A stretch of 64,000 nucleotides of DNA from Alkaliphilus metalliredigens QYMF (GTDB taxonomy: Bacteria; Bacillota; Clostridia; Peptostreptococcales; Natronincolaceae): positions 2,709,539 to 2,773,538 of the forward strand of contig NC_009633.1 of the NCBI RefSeq assembly GCF_000016985.1, written 5' to 3'. Shown piece by piece: positions 54,137 through 63,489 of this stretch (positions are counted from its first letter, which is position 1; every line of letters starts with the position of its first letter). The notes under the pieces were generated by a model that saw nothing but the letters and a program-made list of their open reading frames with translations, was not told where the DNA came from and made no database searches. The translations under genes were made by a program, and so were the position numbers.

Positions 54137-55408
54137 CTACGCTTCTTCACCAAACAATGCTTTCACAAAATCCGTGGCGTTGAACTGCTGTAAATCCTCC
54201 ATTTTTTCTCCTACTCCGATTAGCTTTACGGGTATGGTTAATTCCTGACTTATTCCGATGACAACGCCGCCTTTAGCAGTTCCATCTAGCTTGGTTAAGA
54301 TCAATCCCGTAATATTTGCTACTTCCTTAAATGTTTTTGCTTGTTGAATGGCGTTTTGTCCCGTTGTTGCATCTAAAACCAACAAGACTTCCTTAGTGGC
54401 CTCACCGTATTCTCTATCCACCACTTTAAATACTTTGCCTAATTCATTCATCAAATTCTTTTTATTGTGTAGCCTTCCAGCTGTATCACAAATTAATACA
54501 TCAACCTTTCTTGCCTTAGCTGCTTGAATTGCATCAAATATCACAGCTGCAGGATCAGATCCCTCTTGATGCTTAACTACCTCTACCCCAACTCGTTGGG
54601 CCCAAATTTCTAATTGCTCACTTGCGGCTGCACGAAAAGTATCTCCAGCAGCTAATAATACTTTTTTACCATCCTGCTTAAATCGATGAGCCATCTTTCC
54701 TATGGATGTGGTTTTCCCAACGCCATTAACGCCAACCACTAATACAATTGCGGGACCAGGCTCTATATTTACTTGGGCATCAGGTAATCGTTGTAAAATT
54801 TCAATTAAAGCTTCCTTCAGCAATTCCTTTACTTGTTCAGGCTCCGACACCTTTTTTTCTTTAATTTTATCCCGTAATCCATCAATAATCTCCATTGTTG
54901 TTTTAACACCAATGTCTGATGTGATCAGTATTTCCTCTAATTCTTCAAAAAGCGCTTCATCTATTTTCTTATAGGACTTTAACAACTCATCTACCTTACC
55001 TGTAATTCCTTGTTTCGTCTTAGATAGACCTTCCTTTAGTCTTTTAAATAAACTGAGAGGGCCTTCACCTTCTTTATTTTGCACTTGAATTGCTTCTTCC
55101 ATTTCTGCTTCGGCAGTTTCATCAAGATGCTCTGGGTTTTCTAACAAAGTTAAAGAAACATCCTCCATTTGTTTATTAGATTCATCTAGTTGTTTTTTAA
55201 TTTGGTCTTCTGCTTCATTTTTAACGTCTATACATTCTGATTCCTTATCTACTTTTAATTCCTCTTCTATTTCTACTTCCTCTGTTTCTATTATGTCTTC
55301 TACTTCTTCTTGATCTCTTTCTAAATCCTCTGACTCTACATCTTTATCTACAGCACTATCCTCGGTCTTTTCTTGCTTTATCAGCCTATTGAAAAACTTT
55401 TTAAACAT
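54137..55408 (-). CDS. ftsY: Signal recognition particle receptor FtsY
   Basis: The 423-residue protein has a long acidic N-terminal A domain (residues about 10 to 120, glutamate/aspartate-rich). The NG domain follows, with 'VNGVGKTTSIGKMAHRF', 'GDTFRAAASEQLEIWAQRVG' and 'CDTAGRLHNKKN'. The ATG at 55408 has AGGAGG 6 bases upstream and is preferred over 55429. It follows smc, as in Bacillus. Confidence 0.97.
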   Translation of the reverse strand: MFKKFFNRLIKQEKTEDSAVDKDVESEDLERDQEEVEDIIETEEVEIEEELKVDKESECIDVKNEAEDQIKKQLDESNKQMEDVSLTLLENPEHLDETAEAEMEEAIQVQNKEGEGPLSLFKRLKEGLSKTKQGITGKVDELLKSYKKIDEALFEELEEILITSDIGVKTTMEIIDGLRDKIKEKKVSEPEQVKELLKEALIEILQRLPDAQVNIEPGPAIVLVVGVNGVGKTTSIGKMAHRFKQDGKKVLLAAGDTFRAAASEQLEIWAQRVGVEVVKHQEGSDPAAVIFDAIQAAKARKVDVLICDTAGRLHNKKNLMNELGKVFKVVDREYGEATKEVLLVLDATTGQNAIQQAKTFKEVANITGLILTKLDGTAKGGVVIGISQELTIPVKLIGVGEKMEDLQQFNATDFVKALFGEEA

Positions 55409-55418
55409 GTACATCCTC

Positions 55419-58400
55419 CTAGCTTGCAATTGTATTATTCTTATCTTCAGTTAGTTTAACAGATACTAATTGTGATACGCCTTCACTCTCCATTGTAACA
55501 CCGTATAACTCATCAGCATTTTCCATTGTTCCCTTTCTGTGTGTCACAACAATGAACTGTGTATCAACAGAAAGATCCTTTAAAAAATGCGCAAAACGAT
55601 GTACATTTGCATCGTCTAAGGCTGCTTCAATCTCATCAAGTATACAAAAGGGACTTGGTTTCACTAGTAAAATAGCAAACAGTAGTGATATGGCAGTCAA
55701 TGCTCTTTCTCCTCCAGATAGTAATGATAAGTTTTGGAGCTTCTTGCCTGGTGGCTGTGCCACTATTTCGATTCCACATGATAATGGATTATCAGGATCC
55801 TCTAATATTAAGTCAGCCCTACCTCCACCAAACAGTCTTATAAAAACCTCATTAAAGTTCTTCTTTATGTGTTTGAATTGAGTCACAAACAACTGCTTCA
55901 TTGTTTGCTCCATATCACTAATGATTTTCATCAGGGATTGCTGTGCCTGATCTAAGTCCATTTGTTGTTGGTTAAGAAAATCATGTCTTTCCTTCACCTT
56001 AATGTACTCTTCAGTAGCATCGGCATTGATGGTTCCTAAAGCTTTAATTTTCTCTTTTAAATCTTTAATTTCCTTAACTGAACCTGTTAAATCACCTGTT
56101 TCTTCTTTAATTTCAATGGCTTTATTATAAGTTAACTCATAATCATCCCATAATTTATTATAGACACTCTGTTGTTGCATCTCGAGTCTAGTTCGTTTAA
56201 CGTCCAGCTTGTGAATACTATCTAAAAGCTCAGAAATGACCCTTTCAATGTTTTCCAGGGCCTCTTGTTGTTGTGATGCATGCTGCAGTAAATCGATTTT
56301 TTCTTTTCTTGTGATCGAAAGTCGATTTTCAGTCTCTTTTAATTCTTTATTGAGCTCCTGTAGTGACAATTTACCCTGCTTTAATTCTTTTTCGAAGTCA
56401 GCAAACTTTTCCCTGGAGCCTTTAACTTCTTTGTCCTTTTCAACTAACCCTTCTTCACTGACACGAATCACATCTTGTACTGTTTCTATTTCCTGTAAGA
56501 CCGATTTCTTTTGTTCCTCGATGGAAGCATATTTTACTTTTCTCTCTGTGATTTCACTGCTAATCGCTTCAACTTTTTGCTTTTCCCCATGCATCAATTC
56601 CTGCATTTGATTTAGCTTTTCTTGTATATTTTCGATCTTCATCTCTAGACATTGAATTTCGGATTGTATCATATTTGATTTAACATCCGTCTCATTAGCT
56701 GTTTCAATTAACTGCTTTAATTCTCTAGAAACCTGACTAATTAAATTTTTGATCTGCTGTTCTTCCTTTATACTTTGGTCTAATTGGTTACTTAAAGTGG
56801 CTTCTTCTATTTTATATTGTTGTTGTTCTTCCTTCACATTACTAATCTCTTCCTGAATAGCTTGAATGTGTCCTTCTAATGAATTTAATTGACTTTCCTT
56901 TTGTTTGTATACTTCAGTCTCTTTTTTAATCAATTCATTTAAATCGTCTAACTCCCGTTTTCGACTTAAAATACTAGTTCCTTTATTACTATTACTTCCT
57001 CCAGTCAATGACCCTCCGATGTTCAAAACGTCTCCCTCTATTGTGACAACCCTAAGACGATGATTTAAATTTTGTGCAACCTTGATCCCTTTATCCATAT
57101 TTTCTACAATTAAAACCCGAGACAAAAGGTTTGAAAAAATTGTTTTGAATTCATTTGCACAGTCAACTAAATCATAGGCTACTTTAACATCCTCATGTTG
57201 TTGGATGATTCGATTTTCCTCTAGTGTGATGTTTCGTTGCTTTATGGCTGTTAACGGGAGTATGGTAACCCTTCCCAGGTTATACTTTTTCATGTATTCA
57301 ATTAATTTCTTAGCATCATACTCGTTTCTACTAACAATGTTTTGAATGGCAGATCCTAAGGCTACTTCTATGGCAATTTCATACCCCTTAGGGACTTGAA
57401 GTAAATCTGCCACAACGCCATATATGCCCTGATCCAGTTCACTATGTTTTTTGCAAATTCCAAGGGCATTCTTGACACTTTTGTGAAAACCCTCATGCTC
57501 TCGTTCCATTTCCATCAATATATTTTTTCGAGACGTTTTATAGTTAATCGAATTCTTAGCGGCTTCAACTTCAATGGATAGCTGTTTGCTTTTCCTTAGT
57601 GTGTTTTCTAGTAATTCATGTTTTTCAATTATATTTTTGTTGATAAACCTGATTTTTTCACTAACGCTAGTTTTCTTTTCTTTTAATGTCACAATCATGT
57701 TTTGATTTTCTATTGCATTTTCCTGATGCGCTTGACCCGTTTGCTGAACTTGCACTTTTCGATCATCAATAGTCTTCTTTAAAGTCTTCAAGCTATTTAA
57801 TTCACTTTTTTTCTCTGAAATCTGATTTAGCATATCAATAATCATTGACTTAGAATCTTCAATATTTTTCTCTTCTAACTCACTTTGATTCATTAATCCT
57901 TTTAATAAATCAGATTTTTTTTCTAAATCATTCTTGACTTCATCTATTTGGATACAAATCTCATCAAACTTTTTTAATCTCTCTTCTAGCTGAATGGACA
58001 ACTGTATCTTATCTTCGTTAATTTTAGCCATCTCAAAGTCTAAACGTTTTATATTTTCATTATTATTGAGTATTTTTTCATGTATAAGATTTACATGTCC
58101 ACCTTTTTTTTCTATCTGATTTTCTATGTGATGGTGCTGGTTTTGACATACTTGGATTTCCTGTTCTTGTTCTTCTATATGATTTTTCATATTTTGAAGT
58201 TGCCTTTGAAACTGCTCCTTCTCCTTCTTTTGCTCTATATGAGAATGATTCAATACCTCAATTTGTTCCTGAATATGTTTTAGCTCACCATCAATCTTAT
58301 CAATCTCTCTAATGAATAAGTTTACTTCTAATCGTAGAAGGACTTCTTTAAATCGTTTGTAGGATTCAGCTCTTTCACTTTGTTTTTTCAATGGATTCAA

Positions 58401-59003
58401 TTGCTTTTCTAATTCCGATAAGATATCTTTTACCCTATCTAAGTTTTCCGTGGTATTCTGGAGTTTTTTCTCAGACTCTTCTTTTCGTGTTTTGTATTTT
58501 ACAATTCCAACTGCTTCTTCAAAGACCTGTCTTTTATCTTCAGATTTGCTACTTAAAATTTCATCAATTCTTCCCTGTCCAATAATAGAGTATCCATCTT
58601 TACCAATCCCTGTATCCATTAACATTTCCCTAATATCTTTCAATCGACAAGAAGATTTATTGAGAAAGTATTCACTTTCTCCCGAACGATAAACCCTACG
58701 TGTAATTGTGATCTCATTATAATCTAATGGAAACATTTTTGTACTATTATCTAGGGTCAAGGAGACCTCTGCCATTCCTAAAGCCTTTCTTTTCGCCGTA
58801 CCGGCAAAAATAATATCTTCCATCTTGCTACCTCTTAGACTTTTAGCGCTTTGTTCTCCCAGTACCCATCTAATAGAATCAGAAATATTACTTTTCCCAC
58901 TTCCATTAGGGCCAACAACCGCTGTAAACCCTTGTTCAAAATTCATTTCAATTTTATTGGCGAAGGATTTAAATCCTTGTATCTCTAATCTCTTTAAATA
59001 CAA
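55419..59003 (-). CDS. smc: Chromosome segregation protein SMC
   Basis: SMC is the ATPase of bacterial condensin. The 1194-residue protein has Walker A 'VGPNGSGKSNISDSIRWVLG' near the N-terminus, long coiled coils, and a hinge at about residues 500 to 660 ('GVVADLLQVPKGYEIAIEVA'). The C-terminal signature is 'LSLLSGGERALTAISLLF' and Walker B 'FCILDEIEAALDD'. The likely start is the TTG at 59003 behind GAGGTGATC, giving MYLKRLEIQGFKSF; a GTG at 59012 overlaps that site. Confidence 0.97.
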   Translation of the reverse strand: MYLKRLEIQGFKSFANKIEMNFEQGFTAVVGPNGSGKSNISDSIRWVLGEQSAKSLRGSKMEDIIFAGTAKRKALGMAEVSLTLDNSTKMFPLDYNEITITRRVYRSGESEYFLNKSSCRLKDIREMLMDTGIGKDGYSIIGQGRIDEILSSKSEDKRQVFEEAVGIVKYKTRKEESEKKLQNTTENLDRVKDILSELEKQLNPLKKQSERAESYKRFKEVLLRLEVNLFIREIDKIDGELKHIQEQIEVLNHSHIEQKKEKEQFQRQLQNMKNHIEEQEQEIQVCQNQHHHIENQIEKKGGHVNLIHEKILNNNENIKRLDFEMAKINEDKIQLSIQLEERLKKFDEICIQIDEVKNDLEKKSDLLKGLMNQSELEEKNIEDSKSMIIDMLNQISEKKSELNSLKTLKKTIDDRKVQVQQTGQAHQENAIENQNMIVTLKEKKTSVSEKIRFINKNIIEKHELLENTLRKSKQLSIEVEAAKNSINYKTSRKNILMEMEREHEGFHKSVKNALGICKKHSELDQGIYGVVADLLQVPKGYEIAIEVALGSAIQNIVSRNEYDAKKLIEYMKKYNLGRVTILPLTAIKQRNITLEENRIIQQHEDVKVAYDLVDCANEFKTIFSNLLSRVLIVENMDKGIKVAQNLNHRLRVVTIEGDVLNIGGSLTGGSNSNKGTSILSRKRELDDLNELIKKETEVYKQKESQLNSLEGHIQAIQEEISNVKEEQQQYKIEEATLSNQLDQSIKEEQQIKNLISQVSRELKQLIETANETDVKSNMIQSEIQCLEMKIENIQEKLNQMQELMHGEKQKVEAISSEITERKVKYASIEEQKKSVLQEIETVQDVIRVSEEGLVEKDKEVKGSREKFADFEKELKQGKLSLQELNKELKETENRLSITRKEKIDLLQHASQQQEALENIERVISELLDSIHKLDVKRTRLEMQQQSVYNKLWDDYELTYNKAIEIKEETGDLTGSVKEIKDLKEKIKALGTINADATEEYIKVKERHDFLNQQQMDLDQAQQSLMKIISDMEQTMKQLFVTQFKHIKKNFNEVFIRLFGGGRADLILEDPDNPLSCGIEIVAQPPGKKLQNLSLLSGGERALTAISLLFAILLVKPSPFCILDEIEAALDDANVHRFAHFLKDLSVDTQFIVVTHRKGTMENADELYGVTMESEGVSQLVSVKLTEDKNNTIAS

Positions 59004-59077
59004 ATTGATCACCTCAATTTTACGCTCATTTGCTACTGAATTATTTTATCATAAAGCAGGCGTAATCTCTATTAAAA

Positions 59078-60121
59078 CTATTTAAGTACTTTTGTGATTT
59101 GAATCTCAACTTCTTTTTCATCTATATTTTCCTGGGTTTTAACAATAAACTTTGCCAATTGATATTTTTCTAAGAAGTAACTCTTATTACATTTCTTATG
59201 TCCTGCGACTTTTGATGCACTTCTTGGATGACAATACACAGTCAGTATACATCCCTTGATCTCGTCGGATTCTTTAGTATGTAACAATGCTTCAATTCGA
59301 GAGGAAAACATCTTTGATTCCACCAATTCTCTTAGGGCAGGATGATAAGGACCTGCGATGATACTTTTGCCATAGGCAATCTCCTCTGTGCTCTGTAATC
59401 CTAGTCGAATCACCTTAATGTGATTGCCTTCAAAGGCAACTAGTAAGGATTCACAGATATCTACACACTCTTCTAAGCCCAAGGGTTCAAATATTCCCTC
59501 ATAATAATAACGCTCTAGTGCAGTATCACGAATGACTAAAGTTGGATATATCCTAACAAAATCAGGCCTCAATGAAATTAAGTCCTTGGCAGTTTGTTCA
59601 ATTCGCTGCTCAGTATCGCCAAATAAACCAATCATCATTTGTAGTCCTAGCTGAAATTCATATTTTCTAATGCTTTTCACTGCTTTGAATACATCATCTT
59701 TGCTATGCCCTCGTTTGTTCATCTTAAGTACTTCTTCGTTTGTGGATTGGACTCCTAGCTCAATGATTGTCACACCATAAAATTTTAGTTGTTGTAAAAT
59801 TTCTTCGTTAATATAGTCTGGTCTCGTTGATAACCGAATGCCATCAATAAGTCCTTTTTTCTTATAATTAAATGCCACTGTTAAGTATTGTTTTTGTACT
59901 TCCATTGGTAAGCCTGTAAAACTACCACCATAAAAAGCAATTTCTCGTTGTTTTTGCTGATTCGTATACAGCTTTAGATAGGATTGGATTATCGTTTCTA
60001 TTTTTTCAACGTTCACCTGACTAGAAGTACCGGCTATTGTCTTTTGGTTACAAAAACTACAATCATTTGGGCATCCCTCATGGGGAATAAAAATCGGAAT
60101 GATGTATCGATTTTTAGACAT
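59078..60121 (-). CDS. Elp3-like radical SAM protein without acetyltransferase domain
   Basis: The 347-residue protein has the radical SAM motif Cys17, Cys21, Cys24 ('GCPNDCSFC'). 'IAFYGGSFTGLP', 'RLSTRPDYI', 'IELGVQSTNEEVL' and 'MMIGLFGDTEQRI' are as in the Elp3/HemN-like branch. It lacks the GNAT domain of true Elp3. Such genes occur between rnc and smc in many Clostridia; substrate unknown, possibly tRNA related. The start overlaps rnc by 8 bases. Confidence 0.88.
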   Translation of the reverse strand: MSKNRYIIPIFIPHEGCPNDCSFCNQKTIAGTSSQVNVEKIETIIQSYLKLYTNQQKQREIAFYGGSFTGLPMEVQKQYLTVAFNYKKKGLIDGIRLSTRPDYINEEILQQLKFYGVTIIELGVQSTNEEVLKMNKRGHSKDDVFKAVKSIRKYEFQLGLQMMIGLFGDTEQRIEQTAKDLISLRPDFVRIYPTLVIRDTALERYYYEGIFEPLGLEECVDICESLLVAFEGNHIKVIRLGLQSTEEIAYGKSIIAGPYHPALRELVESKMFSSRIEALLHTKESDEIKGCILTVYCHPRSASKVAGHKKCNKSYFLEKYQLAKFIVKTQENIDEKEVEIQITKVLK

Positions 60122-60833
60122 ACTGATCCTTTATCTTTTCCACAGCTTCCTTGGCTGCCCTCTGTTCTGCTTCTTTTTTACTTTTCCCCATTCCATGACC
60201 TAAGAGTTGCTCTCCTAAAAGGACTTCTACATCAAATATTTTACTATGATCTGGACCAGACTCTTTTATAACTTGATATGTGATACGTTCCGAATGTTTA
60301 CTCTGTAACAATTCCTGAAGATATGTCTTGTAATCTCTGAATAAGCTTCCCTTTGTTGCCTGTTCAACACTGTCTATCAAATGATTCAATACAAATGTCT
60401 GAGCGATAACCATGCCTCCATCAAGATATAAAGCGCCAATCAAAGCTTCGAAAGCGTCAGCCAAAATCGACTCACGCTGCCTTCCTCCTGAAACCTCTTC
60501 CCCACGTCCAAGTCTTAAAAAGCCTCCTAGGTTAATCTTTGTGGCACAACTACCCAAAGCAGGTTCACAAACAACATTAGCCCTGACTTTGGTTAGATCC
60601 CCTTCGGGTAAATGGGTATATTTTTTGAAAATGTAATCACTAATAATGATACCGAGTACAGAGTCTCCAAGAAACTCTAAGCGTTCATTGTGTTTGATTT
60701 TTTTTACCTTTGACTCGTTAGCATAAGAGCTATGGGTTAAGGCTTCCTTTAATAATTGCTTGTCCTTAAATTGATACTGTATCATTTCCTCAAAGTCTAC
60801 ACTTGGTAGGCCTTTATTTCCTAGGTATTTCAT
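60114..60833 (-). CDS. rnc: Ribonuclease III
   Basis: RNase III cleaves double-stranded RNA in rRNA and mRNA processing. The 239-residue protein has the catalytic signature 'NERLEFLGDSVLGIIIS', 'ADAFEALIGALYLDGG', and a C-terminal double-strand RNA-binding domain ending 'GMGKSKKEAEQRAAKEA'. It is the first gene of rnc-radical SAM-smc. Confidence 0.97.
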   Translation of the reverse strand: MKYLGNKGLPSVDFEEMIQYQFKDKQLLKEALTHSSYANESKVKKIKHNERLEFLGDSVLGIIISDYIFKKYTHLPEGDLTKVRANVVCEPALGSCATKINLGGFLRLGRGEEVSGGRQRESILADAFEALIGALYLDGGMVIAQTFVLNHLIDSVEQATKGSLFRDYKTYLQELLQSKHSERITYQVIKESGPDHSKIFDVEVLLGEQLLGHGMGKSKKEAEQRAAKEAVEKIKDQYV

Positions 60834-61012
60834 CGCCTTACCTCCAACCTATTTATTCTTTTACTTTCTGCCTATATTTATCAGGTTATGGTCTCCAGGG
60901 TATAAGACACCCCCCTAAAGATTGGCCGAGTAAAACCCTATAATTACGTTATATAGACTCCTATCGAACTTCCCAATTTTCAACTTCGGGAAAAATTACG
61001 CCATCTGAATTT
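60834..61012 (-). other. Hairpin-rich rnc leader
   Basis: The predicted rnc transcript leader of about 180 bases can form TTCCC/GGGAA and CTATA/TATAG stems and has a GGGGGGTGTC segment. RNase III autoregulates by cleaving its own leader in some bacteria; whether this occurs here is not shown by the sequence. Confidence 0.3.
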
Positions 61013-61019
61013 CACTTTT

Positions 61020-61048
61020 ATTGTACTACGTTCCTTTTGTAAATGCAA
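61020..61048 (-). promoter_or_regulatory. Predicted promoter of the rnc-smc operon
   Basis: On the minus strand TTGCAT and TACAAT are 17 bases apart, about 190 bases before rnc. It begins inside the trailing edge of the fabF terminator, so the two signals abut. Confidence 0.45.
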
Positions 61049-61092
61049 AAATAATTATAGGCAGGCATCAATACCTTCCTATAATTATTTTT
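61047..61092 (-). terminator. Terminator of the fab operon
   Basis: AAAAATAATTATAGG (61047-61061) pairs perfectly with CCTATAATTATTTTT (61078-61092); the 16-base loop can add AGG/CCT pairs. On the minus strand the stem ends in ATTATTTTTGC. It lies 21 bases after fabF. Confidence 0.7.
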
Positions 61093-61112
61093 ACTTTACG
61101 ATGTTCAACCTT

Positions 61113-62357
61113 TTATTGTCCACGGTATTTCTTGAAGAGCACAGTTGCATTATGTCCCCCAAATCCTAATGAATTCGATAAAGCATAGTTCACTTCTCTA
61201 TTTCTTGCTATATTAGGAACATAATCCAAGTCACATTCAGGATCAGGTGTTGTATAATTAATTGTCGGTGGAATCACACCTTCTTGTATTGCTAAAACGC
61301 AGGCCATTGCTTCAATTCCTCCTGCTGCACCTAATAGATGTCCCGTCATAGACTTTGTAGAGCTAATACACAATTTACTTGCATGTTCTTTAAAGACAGT
61401 TTTAATAGCCATGGTTTCAAATTGGTCATTATATGGAGTGCTTGTCCCATGAGCATTAATATAATCAATCTCTTCTGGATTTGCCTTTGCATCATTTAAT
61501 GCATTTTGCATAGCTCGGGCAGCACCCTCTCCACCTGGAGCTGGTGAAGTAATATGATATGCGTCAGCGCTCATACCGTAACCAACCACTTCTCCATAGA
61601 TTTTAGCCCCTCTTTTTAGAGCATGGTCAAGGTCTTCTAACAACAACATCCCACTACCTTCACCCATAACAAATCCATCTCGGTCTTTATCAAAGGGACG
61701 ACTGGCCTTCTCAGGCTCTTCATTCCGCGTTGACATTGCCTTCATAGAGCAGAATCCTGCCATAGCTAAGGGCGTAATAGAAGCTTCAGCTCCGCCAGTC
61801 ATCATCATGTCAGCGTCTCCACGCTGGATGATTTTGAATGCCTCCCCTATTGCATTTGTTGCAGAAGCACAGGCCGTTACAACAGTTGTATTGGGTCCTT
61901 TAGCACCAAGAATCATAGAAATATAACCTGAGCCCATATTAGAAATCATCATTGGAATAAAGAATGGGCTCACTCTCTTAGCACCCTTTTCCAACATTTT
62001 TTCTTTTTGGGCTTCAAGTGTTTCAATACCACCTATACCAGAACCTAGTACAACACCAAATCGTTCTTGAACGATTTCTTCTAGATTACATCCACTATCC
62101 TCAATGGCTAGTTGCGAGGCGGCCACAGCAAATTGGGTAAATCGATCCATTTTTCTCAGTTCTTTTTTGTCAATATAATCCTCGCCATCAAAGTCTTTCA
62201 CAACAGCAGCAATTTTCGTTGGTAATTCTGAGGCATCAAATCGTGTGATTTCACTTACTCCAGATACCCCATTAATTAAAGAGCTCCAAAACTGCTCTTT
62301 TCCTACTCCCACAGGAGTAATGCATCCTAATCCAGTTACCACAACTCTTCTATTCAT
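61113..62357 (-). CDS. fabF: Beta-ketoacyl-ACP synthase II
   Basis: FabF elongates acyl chains in type II fatty-acid synthesis. The 414-residue protein has the Cys-His-His triad: '[15 protein letters not shown]', '[12 protein letters not shown]' and '[15 protein letters not shown]'. The N-terminus '[15 protein letters not shown]' is typical. It ends the visible fab operon. Confidence 0.97.
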   Translation of the reverse strand: MNRRVVVTGLGCITPVGVGKEQFWSSLINGVSGVSEITRFDASELPTKIAAVVKDFDGEDYIDKKELRKMDRFTQFAVAASQLAIEDSGCNLEEIVQERFGVVLGSGIGGIETLEAQKEKMLEKGAKRVSPFFIPMMISNMGSGYISMILGAKGPNTTVVTACASATNAIGEAFKIIQRGDADMMMTGGAEASITPLAMAGFCSMKAMSTRNEEPEKASRPFDKDRDGFVMGEGSGMLLLEDLDHALKRGAKIYGEVVGYGMSADAYHITSPAPGGEGAARAMQNALNDAKANPEEIDYINAHGTSTPYNDQFETMAIKTVFKEHASKLCISSTKSMTGHLLGAAGGIEAMACVLAIQEGVIPPTINYTTPDPECDLDYVPNIARNREVNYALSNSLGFGGHNATVLFKKYRGQ

Positions 62358-62380
62358 GACTTCCCTCCTTTATTTACAAA

Positions 62381-62400
62381 GTCCCGATAATCATCGGGAC
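62381..62400 (-). other. Hairpin between acpP and fabF
   Basis: GTCCCGAT and ATCGGGAC form a perfect 8-bp stem with an AATC-type loop. On the operon strand it is followed by TTTGTAAAT, so it is at most a leaky terminator. It could protect acpP mRNA, giving more ACP than FabF. On the plus strand CTTTTTATTT follows. Confidence 0.55.
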
Positions 62401-62408
62401 CTTTTTAT

Positions 62409-62639
62409 TTATTGATTGGCTTCTACGTATTTTACGATGTCTCCGATATTTTTAAATTTTTCAGCTTCTTCGTCTGGTACTTCAATGCCAAATGCATCTT
62501 CAATTTCCATGATAATTTCAACAGCATCTAAAGAATCAGCCTCTAAGTCACCCATTAATGATGTTTCTCCCTTAACCTCACTTACGTCGCTAAGTCCTAA
62601 TTGCTCTCCAATAATTTTTACAACTTTTTCAAATATCAT
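62409..62639 (-). CDS. acpP: Acyl carrier protein
   Basis: The 76-residue acidic protein carries the phosphopantetheine serine, Ser36, in 'EADSLDAVEIIMEIEDAFG'. It lies between fabG and fabF, the usual place. Confidence 0.98.
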   Translation of the reverse strand: MIFEKVVKIIGEQLGLSDVSEVKGETSLMGDLEADSLDAVEIIMEIEDAFGIEVPDEEAEKFKNIGDIVKYVEANQ

Positions 62640-62734
62640 TTTATATTCCTCCTCAGATTTTTAATGATTTTAATTTCTAGTTTACTTGTATATTAATTAA
62701 TGCTGTTAAACCTCATCATTGATACAGTTCCAAC

Positions 62735-63478
62735 TTATATGTTCATGCCACCATCAACATGAATGACTTGACCCGTTATATAGTGTGCCTCTTCACTACT
62801 TAAAAAGGCAACTAGATTGGCAATATCCTCGGGCCGACCATATCTTTTCAAAGGAATTCCTTCTATTAATCCTTCTTTCACACTTTCTCCTAAGACTGCA
62901 GTCATATCAGTTTCAATGAACCCAGGGGCAACTGCATTGACGTTAATCCCTTTGCTTGCTAGTTCCTTAGCCATGGATTTTGTAAATCCAATCACTCCAG
63001 CCTTTGAGGCACTGTAGTTGCTTTGCCCAGCATTACCTGATACACCTACTACTGATGAAATATTGATTATTTTTCCTTTTTTTTGTTTTATCATCTTTCT
63101 AGCAAAAGCTTTAGTACATAAAAATACACCCTTTAAATTCACTTCCATGACAGAATCCCAGTCACTTTCTTTCATTCGAATAAGCAAATTATCCCTTGTA
63201 ATTCCAGCATTATTCACCAGAATATCAATGCTTTCGAACTGTTGTTCAAAACTTTCTAGCATAAATTTAACATCCTCTGCACTAGCAACATTACCCTTCA
63301 ATGCCAAGGCTCTTACCCCTAATGCCTCAATTTCTTTGACTACAGCTTGAGCAGCCTCTTCATTGCTGGTAAAGTTAATTACGACATTTGACCCGCAACG
63401 AGCTAATTTCAATGCAATGGCCTTTCCAATTCCTCTGGACCCACCTGTTACAAAAGCTACTTTCCCTTGTAATTTCAA
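62735..63478 (-). CDS. fabG: 3-oxoacyl-ACP reductase
   Basis: FabG is an NADPH-dependent short-chain reductase. The cofactor motif 'GGSRGIGKAIALKLA', 'NNAGITRDNLLIRM', the Ser in 'NISSVVGVSG' and 'YSASKAG' (Tyr-x-x-x-Lys) are present. Two TTG codons occur at 63481 and 63478; the second, 7 bases after AGGAGG, gives the usual start MKLQGKVAF (247 residues). Confidence 0.97.
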   Translation of the reverse strand: MKLQGKVAFVTGGSRGIGKAIALKLARCGSNVVINFTSNEEAAQAVVKEIEALGVRALALKGNVASAEDVKFMLESFEQQFESIDILVNNAGITRDNLLIRMKESDWDSVMEVNLKGVFLCTKAFARKMIKQKKGKIINISSVVGVSGNAGQSNYSASKAGVIGFTKSMAKELASKGINVNAVAPGFIETDMTAVLGESVKEGLIEGIPLKRYGRPEDIANLVAFLSSEEAHYITGQVIHVDGGMNI

Positions 63479-63489
63479 CAAAATCCCTC

